A program made the position numbers and the translations under genes. Of a stretch of DNA of 64,000 bases, positions 58,420-64,000 are shown in pieces. The notes under the pieces were generated by a model. It had not been told where the DNA came from and ran no database searches. It saw nothing but the letters and a program-made list of their open reading frames with translations. How positions within the stretch are numbered: the first letter of the stretch is position 1; every line of letters starts with the position of its first letter. This stretch comes from Anaeramoeba flamelloides (taxonomy: Eukaryota > Metamonada > Anaeramoebidae), in contig JANTQA010000030.1 in the NCBI GenBank assembly GCA_027625915.1, positions 3,596,001 through 3,660,000 on the forward strand. The letters are read 5' to 3'.

Positions 58420-60042
58420 ATGAGTGATTTAGAAGAAAAGTTACTTGAAGGAGAAGTTGCTGAAAACAGCGAGGTAGAAGAAGAACAAATTCCTGAAGAA
58501 GAATTCAGTTCGGAACCTGACGAAACATCTAAGGATGTTGCAGAATTGAGAAAAAACGAAATAGCTGCTGAGAGGAAAAAAAAAAAAAACTTGTATCGCT
58601 TTCTGGGGGTGTTAATGTGCTTTTTAGGAGCTATGGATTTTGTGACCTCGTTTGCGGAGAAGAGTGCGATCATTCGCTATTCGGAAGACGATTACTTAAT
58701 TTACAAGATCTGTCGGAACATCATGGGGTGGTTCACGGCGTTGTTTTCGTCCTTTAATAGCGGCGTCTTGAATTTAATCAGTGTCAGGCAAACTTCTGCG
58801 CTTAATTCGGCTGACAAGCTATCTGCCTTTCAAGAAATTGGGCAGGTTTTCCAAGTGGGGATCGGGCTGTCTGTTTTATTTGGTGTGCTTTCCTCTGCTA
58901 TCACGCTCTCCTTTTTGCGTGGCTTTTTTTCCTTTTTCAGGCACAAGGAATACTATTCGCGCGGCAGACATTATATGTACCTAAGGGCGCCACTGCTGCT
59001 GATCGAGTTTATAAACTCCACAATGTCTGGATCGTTGACGGGGCTGTTAAGGATCATCCCGCTCTTTGTCATTGTCACGATTGAAACTGTTGGCTTCATT
59101 AGCCTGGTCTTCATCCTGACGTCGCAAATGGATGACACCCTAATGGCTGTTGGGATCGCGAACAGCACCTTTGACGTGCTTGTCACAATCCTGTTTCTTA
59201 TCTACCTCTTTAGGCCCAAGATGAGGAAGCTCTATGGCATCACCAACTTTAAGGGATCCAAGAGGGGCATTATCAAAATCACAACCTCAACTTTTCTCTT
59301 GCTGGCAAACAACATCATAGACGTCACGAAGGACACCCTTGGTACCATCTTTATGGCCTCCATCTCAAAGCGCGCATTAATTGGCTCTGAAGCAGTCGAC
59401 GGGTCCTTTGATTTCCTCCTCTCTTTGGGCACCTTCATTTCCATGATCGCAAACATTGTTGGTACAAGAATTGCCGTGGCCAAGGATTACAACAGATACA
59501 TCAAACTGTTAAAAACGCTCGGCAGAATGCTACTGGGCTTCTTCGTCGTTTCATACATCATTCTCTTTGCTGCTGGCCTGAAGGACGTTTCTATCAAATC
59601 GCTCTCCAACAAGGGCACCGAACGCGATCAGGTTACAGAATATGCAAATAAAATTTGGGTTCTCGCGCTCATACATTTCCCTTTTAAATTGATCCTCAGC
59701 ACTTTAACAATGCTCTTAATTAATTTCGAAAAATATTTCATCATCGCCATTTCTTCTTTAGCCTTTTCAGTTGCGCTTTGGCTCCCAGTGACATTGATCA
59801 ATGTTAAAGTTTATCATACCAAATTGTTTGGGATCAAATTAGCAGGATTTATTTTTGATATCGCACAAATCCTGTTTTTCGCTTTCCTCTTATTTTTCCG
59901 TTTGATCCCCAATTTGAAAAAACAAGACAAAGGAAGTATCGAATTAAAACTCCAAAATCAACAATTGGAAAAAGAAGGATTTCAAATTAATAAAAATGAT
60001 GAAGATGAGGATGTGTCAGAAAGTATCGAAAGTTCTGATTAA
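58420..60042 (+). CDS. MATE/MOP-like multi-spanning membrane protein
   Basis: Intronless, 540 residues from the ATG at 58420-58422 (MSDLEEKLLEGE); upstream in-frame text lacks an ATG. An acidic cytosolic N-terminus (1-50) and a KKKK patch precede about 12 hydrophobic segments, among them roughly 60-80, 100-120, 141-166, 215-235, 245-265, 287-303, 326-350 and 368-386, with four more to about 515. An acidic tail ends DEDVSESIESSD. The arrangement and the LRAPLLLIEFINSTMSGSLTGLLR segment recall MATE transporters of the MOP superfamily, which exchange H+ or Na+ for organic cations, but no diagnostic motif was verified. A different 12-TM family is possible. The central part is strikingly G+C-rich for this genome (33 of 60 bases at 59101-59160) and uses G/C-ending codons, unlike its own ends. 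Confidence 0.85.
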   Translation: MSDLEEKLLEGEVAENSEVEEEQIPEEEFSSEPDETSKDVAELRKNEIAAERKKKKNLYRFLGVLMCFLGAMDFVTSFAEKSAIIRYSEDDYLIYKICRNIMGWFTALFSSFNSGVLNLISVRQTSALNSADKLSAFQEIGQVFQVGIGLSVLFGVLSSAITLSFLRGFFSFFRHKEYYSRGRHYMYLRAPLLLIEFINSTMSGSLTGLLRIIPLFVIVTIETVGFISLVFILTSQMDDTLMAVGIANSTFDVLVTILFLIYLFRPKMRKLYGITNFKGSKRGIIKITTSTFLLLANNIIDVTKDTLGTIFMASISKRALIGSEAVDGSFDFLLSLGTFISMIANIVGTRIAVAKDYNRYIKLLKTLGRMLLGFFVVSYIILFAAGLKDVSIKSLSNKGTERDQVTEYANKIWVLALIHFPFKLILSTLTMLLINFEKYFIIAISSLAFSVALWLPVTLINVKVYHTKLFGIKLAGFIFDIAQILFFAFLLFFRLIPNLKKQDKGSIELKLQNQQLEKEGFQINKNDEDEDVSESIESSD

Positions 60043-60122
60043 TTATAAATTTATTTTTTTTTAATTTTAAGTTTTTTTTTTTTCAATTAATAAAAGACTT
60101 TTTGAGAGCAAATATTTTATTA

Positions 60123-60580
60123 CTATTGAGAGAAAAATGTTGGACACAGAAAAATGGTTGGACACCATTTTTAATTGCGAACATTAGTAAAATTTCAAAT
60201 CAAATCCTATTGATAACTAGGTGACTTTTATATAAATACAGGTTTAAATGTGTTACAAGTTCATTAATCTGTGGTTTGTGTAGAATACTCATTTGAATGG
60301 TTGATAACTAAAGTAGATCTTGCTATTTTAACAAAAATCCAAGTTGTAGTAAAGTTTACTATTAATTCTGAAAATGGTGATTTTTAAACTTGCTTTAGAT
60401 TATAAGAGATAAGGTTTTGAAAAAGTAGAACTACATTAATCATTATTCTAATAAGTAGATTATTGTTATTTTCTTTAGTTATTTCACAAACGATTGAAAT
60501 TAAAAATCATTTTCAGTAATGTTCCCAATTAAAATTGCTTTCCAACTATTTTTCTCTGTCCAACATTTTTCTCTCGACAG
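60123..60580. mobile_element. PIF/Harbinger-like MITE with 3-bp TTA duplication
   Basis: 458 bp. The left end CTATTGAGAGAAAAATGTTG (continuing GACACAGAAAAATGGTTGGA) mirrors the right end CCAACATTTTTCTCTCGACAG and the bases before it. Flanks are TTA at 60120-60122 and 60581-60583, the TWA duplication typical of PIF/Harbinger. It starts 80 bases after the stop codon of the membrane-protein gene. An older relative lies at about 27610-27975. Confidence 0.82.
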
Positions 60581-61399
60581 TTATTTTTATTTTATTTTTG
60601 TTTTTTTTTGAAAACAAAACAAAAAACTAAACCAGATTTTGCAATTTAGATCACCTTTTATTTGATATCATACAAAAAAATTTTGAATAAATCCAAGTTT
60701 TTTAACTCTTTTGACAGCATTCCCAACACGAGGGTGGAAATTTATATAAAAGAGCTATATATATATTTTTTTTATCTCAAACATTTTATTTGGAAAAATT
60801 TAAATTTTTCATTCCAAACAACTACCAATAAGAAAGTAATTGTTTTACAAAAAAGTTTAGGATAGTATTTTAGTCACTGTGGAAAGATTTTGAGAAATCC
60901 TTTAGTTATTATTAGGCAAAGTTTTAAAATTTTCTGAGCTTCTTTTTTTGAATTCTATTTGGGTAAAATAATTTGTATTTTACTAATAAATTACACTTTA
61001 AAAATGTTATTTAAAGTTATTTTAGAAGAGTTTAACAAATTATTTTCCAAATTTTTAATCTCATAAATACCATAAGGTTTGCCGCGCACAAGTATTTACA
61101 ACATTGGAAAATTAATTTGGTTCAAGTCACTCAATTATTTGATCAATAGACCACAAAGAAAAAAGTCCATCAATTTTCCAGTAAAGGATGGGAATTGAAT
61201 GAATTAACTTGTAATTTTTCAAATAATGTGATTGATATCTTTGGAAGAAAAACGCAAAACCTTGTTTGATTTTAGACATTGTTTGTAAACAAATAAAATC
61301 GTTTGATTCTTCGAAAAAAGGAGAAAAGAGATCATTTATTGAAGGTTTTCAAAGTGAGAAAAAAACATTTACAAATTTAAGGATTAAGGATGGTATTGA

Positions 61400-62460
61400 A
61401 ATTTGATGCCCCTTATGACAAAAGATGATTCTGTCGGTTAGTAACTCTGGCAAATATTTATTCAGTGAGAGGTAAGTAGAAAAAAAAGACATTTTTTAAC
61501 TCGAGTTGTCTCTCAGCTTATCTCAAAATAACAAAGAAGGTTGCGAAAAAACTGCTTTTTGAGAAAATTTCTTTTTCTGTGAAAGTAGTAAACCTTAGGA
61601 CAATGTTGGGGGTTTCTTTGATTTATTTTTGATATGTGAGTGTAGATGAGAAGGTTTGCCACTTTCACCTAAAAGGTCAAAATGGATAAAATTGGCAAAT
61701 TTTGATGAATTATTGTTGAATGGTTCTTAGTTATTTCCAAACAAAGAACAAATTGGTTAATAGGTACGATAGTGTGTTTGGTATTGTATCATATCCACTA
61801 AAATCCTTATTTACCAAAATCGAAAAGATCATTTTTTCTCAACAGACACAATATTTTTTTTGTTTTAAATAAAAAAAAACTGAATAATTTTTGCAAAATT
61901 AATTTTCAAAAGATCCTTTCAATGCAACAAACCACTAAATCTTTCCCACAACACACCACTCCAATTTTCCTCGATACCACCAATTGAGTTTTGAGAGAAA
62001 CGATCCAAACGAAAAAAACTTTGGCAAAGAAATACACAAAAAACAATATTTTTTGTGTTTAACATGGATCATATTGTTCCAAAAACAATTCGAAAAAGAT
62101 AATCTCCTCTTAGCCGTGGTGGGGGGATTTATTCAAGTTAAAACCAAAAAGAACCAAACCAAAAACAAGAGAAACACCCAACCCCTTTGTAGTGGATTAA
62201 TCTGGTTTACAAATTACGAGAACAATTCAAGTAACCCAACATTCAAAAATCATAGACAATGTGATCTTCCTAAGTTAGAGTTCTTTTTTTGAATGTTTGG
62301 ACTGATCTTCGTTTTTTATAAGGTTAAAAAATTGTGATTATTTTTCTTTTTCGTTTTTACCATTCTTAACAAGGTGTTCGAGTTTACGTATATCAAAATT
62401 TCATTTTAATTTTTCATAAAAAAAATGACATAAAATGATTTTTTAAACCAAGTTTTATCA
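61400..62460. repeat. Copy of the long TIR element without the nested MITE
   Basis: It follows 34610-36150 block by block: AAATATTTATT(C/T)AGTGAGA, TTTTGAGAAAATTTCTTT-like text, TTTTCAAAAGATCCTTTCA, GAAACGATCCAAAC, AACATGGATC and AAGGTGTTCGAGTTTACGTA. It lacks both intact termini and lacks the 529-bp insertion. Confidence 0.85.
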
Positions 62461-62984
62461 CCGATGTAGAAAATATTATATTTAACTTTAGTGTTTACAA
62501 TAACTTCATTAGAAAAAAAAGATCCTTTGAAGATAAAGATCTTCAAAGTACGATTAAAAAATCACAAATTTGATATTGTGGTCAATGTGTTTGTTTGTTT
62601 TTTGTTGTGTAGAGTTAGATCCCCAGTTGAAAAAATAAATAGCACCTCATATTGTTTCATTTGTTCAAAAATCACCTTTTATGTTTACACTTTTTTGATC
62701 CCCCCCCAAACTCAAAATATGCTATTGTTCTAGTGCTAAGATTATATTAATCGTCGATCTTCGAACTCCTCAACATAATCTTATATCATTTCGAACTATA
62801 TCATATTTCTCGTTTTTCCAGGCAAAACTCGTAACATAACAAGGTGATTTTTTCCAAATCGAATCAATAAAGAAGGTAATTAATTTTCTATTAGAAAAAT
62901 TCATTCTGTATAATAAACCATAATATAATTATTATATTTTATCAAATATCGTTCGATTTTTATAATTGAGGGAGAAAAAAATTG

Positions 62985-63345
62985 TTTTTACCCATTTTTG
63001 GTTCCTTTTGTTTTGTAAATTCATAAAAAAACTATCATTAATCTGGATCTTTTAATTTCTAAAATAGGAAAAAAATCAGGTTTAAACAATGGAAAAACAA
63101 TGATTCAAAAAAACTTCAAGTTTCTGTGATTTCTGTGATTTCTGTGATTTTTTTTCTTTTGGAATTTAATTTTACTATTGGTATAGGATTACAAAAAAAA
63201 TAATTTCTTAGAAGTAAATGAAATTGGTAAAGTTTATCTTATAATAGAAATTGAATTTTAGATTTCATAAAACACAATTTTAAAATTGATAATCAATTTT
63301 TATATATTATAAAATTTCGCAATGGGCTTGCAGTGGCTGTAAATA
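62985..63345. repeat. Family 2-related fragment
   Basis: Matches the interior and right part of 35378-35906: TTAAT(C/G)TGGATCTT, a run of TTTCTGTGATTTC units, then AAACACAATTTTA. It ends near CAGTGGCTGTAA, which resembles the family-2 terminus. The left end was not resolved. Confidence 0.65.
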
Positions 63346-63500
63346 AGACGAGAAAAGATTTTTTTTTACCATTTTAGTCTTCACCTCCGTATTTTCATTT
63401 TTTTTTGTTATCTGTTTTCACTTAAGATAATTTAAAAAATATCGAAATTAATTTGATATTCTAAAATATTATCATGTAATTCAAACTTTCAAATTTTTAT

Positions 63501-63882
63501 AAAAGCCGTTGCAAAACTAGAGTGAAATCAATTAGAAACAGAAAATTCATTTTTTTATCTTCACACTTTCGCTTTTTATGACAGGGTTTTATGGTTAGGT
63601 TATAGCTTATTACAAACAGTGATATTTTCTAATAGAATAAAATTTTCACATTCATAAAATATTAAAATTTAAATTTTTTACTTCAAATCTTCTGAATGAT
63701 CAATAATTTTTAGAAATTTCGAGGTTTTTGGTTGATCCTTAATTTATAAACACCTTAAAATCAAAATGCAAGACTATTTCAAAGAAATTATAAAATTCTA
63801 TCTTGGATCTTAGGAAGATTTGCTTGGTATTTTTTGATTTCATTTTATAAACAACAATATTTCTTTCCTGTCTTTCAAATAT
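63501..63882. mobile_element. MITE family 2, copy split by a family 1 MITE
   Basis: It begins AAAAGCCGTTGC after TA and follows 11176-11540 closely, then stops at 63882-63883 (TA), where a family-1 MITE begins. The remaining part presumably continues beyond the window. Confidence 0.8.
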
Positions 63883-63883
63883 A

Positions 63884-64000
63884 ACCAGTTCCACTTTTAA
63901 GACATAAATATCCTTCCACATTTAAGGCACAAAAAAAATTCCAAAAAAATGTGCATTAATTAATGATTTGTGTTTTTGTATATTAAATTTGGTTGAAAGT
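63884..64000. mobile_element. MITE family 1, copy 3, cut by window end
   Basis: ACCAGTTCCACTTTTAAGAC after TA (63882-63883), matching the left half of 906-1102. Its right half lies outside the window. Confidence 0.8.

Larger units (their letters stand above)
60043..64000. other. Repeat-rich right flank without genes
   Basis: No coding frame is supported. It holds the PIF-like MITE (60123-60580), a long-element copy (61400-62460), a C8 run (62700-62707), two family-2-related stretches (62985-63345 and 63501-63882) and a family-1 MITE running off the end. Confidence 0.7.

Noticed and set aside
58371-59483. Frames of 71-100 codons opposite the membrane-protein gene
   Set aside because: Antisense shadows created by the G+C-rich coding region.

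Overview
The window looks like nuclear DNA of a unicellular eukaryote with a very AT-rich genome. Genes carry GT-AG introns, the coding exons are the only clearly GC-richer stretches, and the proteins are eukaryotic: a Rab2 GTPase, an NDR-family kinase, a MOB protein and a PGM2-type phosphoglucomutase. All three standard stop codons are used as stops. A bacterial-type asparagine synthetase (AsnA) fits an anaerobic or microaerophilic protist such as the Anaeramoeba, Entamoeba or Trichomonas kinds. An Anaeramoeba-like host is my best guess, held at low confidence.

Seven protein genes are supported. In order they are: a large helical protein, perhaps Sca1-complex scaffold-like (5495-7456, +); PGM2-type phosphoglucomutase/phosphopentomutase with an N-terminal membrane segment (10221-17122, +, 3 exons); an NDR/LATS-type AGC kinase (20932-27254, +, 3 exons); Rab2 (37032-29603, -, 4 exons); a MOB kinase activator (45757-39307, -, at least 4 coding exons, first exon not found); AsnA (51531-50437, -, intronless); and a MATE/MOP-like multi-spanning membrane protein (58420-60042, +, intronless). 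Splice junctions were placed by reading the protein family across each gap; every junction given conforms to GT-AG and keeps the frame, apart from one 2-nt gap in MOB that is discussed separately. Introns fall into small ones (105-375 bp) and very large ones (1.1-6.1 kb).

The rest is non-coding and rich in short non-autonomous DNA transposons (MITEs). At least seven families were recognised by terminal inverted repeats (TIRs). Several have TA target duplications (Tc1/mariner style) and one has a 3-bp TTA duplication (PIF/Harbinger style). Copies sit in intergenic DNA and in the giant introns, and some are nested in one another. Two insertions can be checked against a paralogous empty site in the same window. 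A decayed LINE fragment (RT C-terminal zinc-knuckle part) lies at about 53.9-54.6 kb.

The most notable biological point is that an NDR kinase and a MOB protein, which act together as kinase and co-activator in Hippo/mitotic-exit signalling, are encoded about 12 kb apart with Rab2 between them. The oddest gene-structure point is a 2-nt reading gap in MOB that a 2-nt micro-exon at 40857-40858 would fill exactly. No CRISPR array, tRNA, rRNA, intact transposase or virus-like gene was seen.
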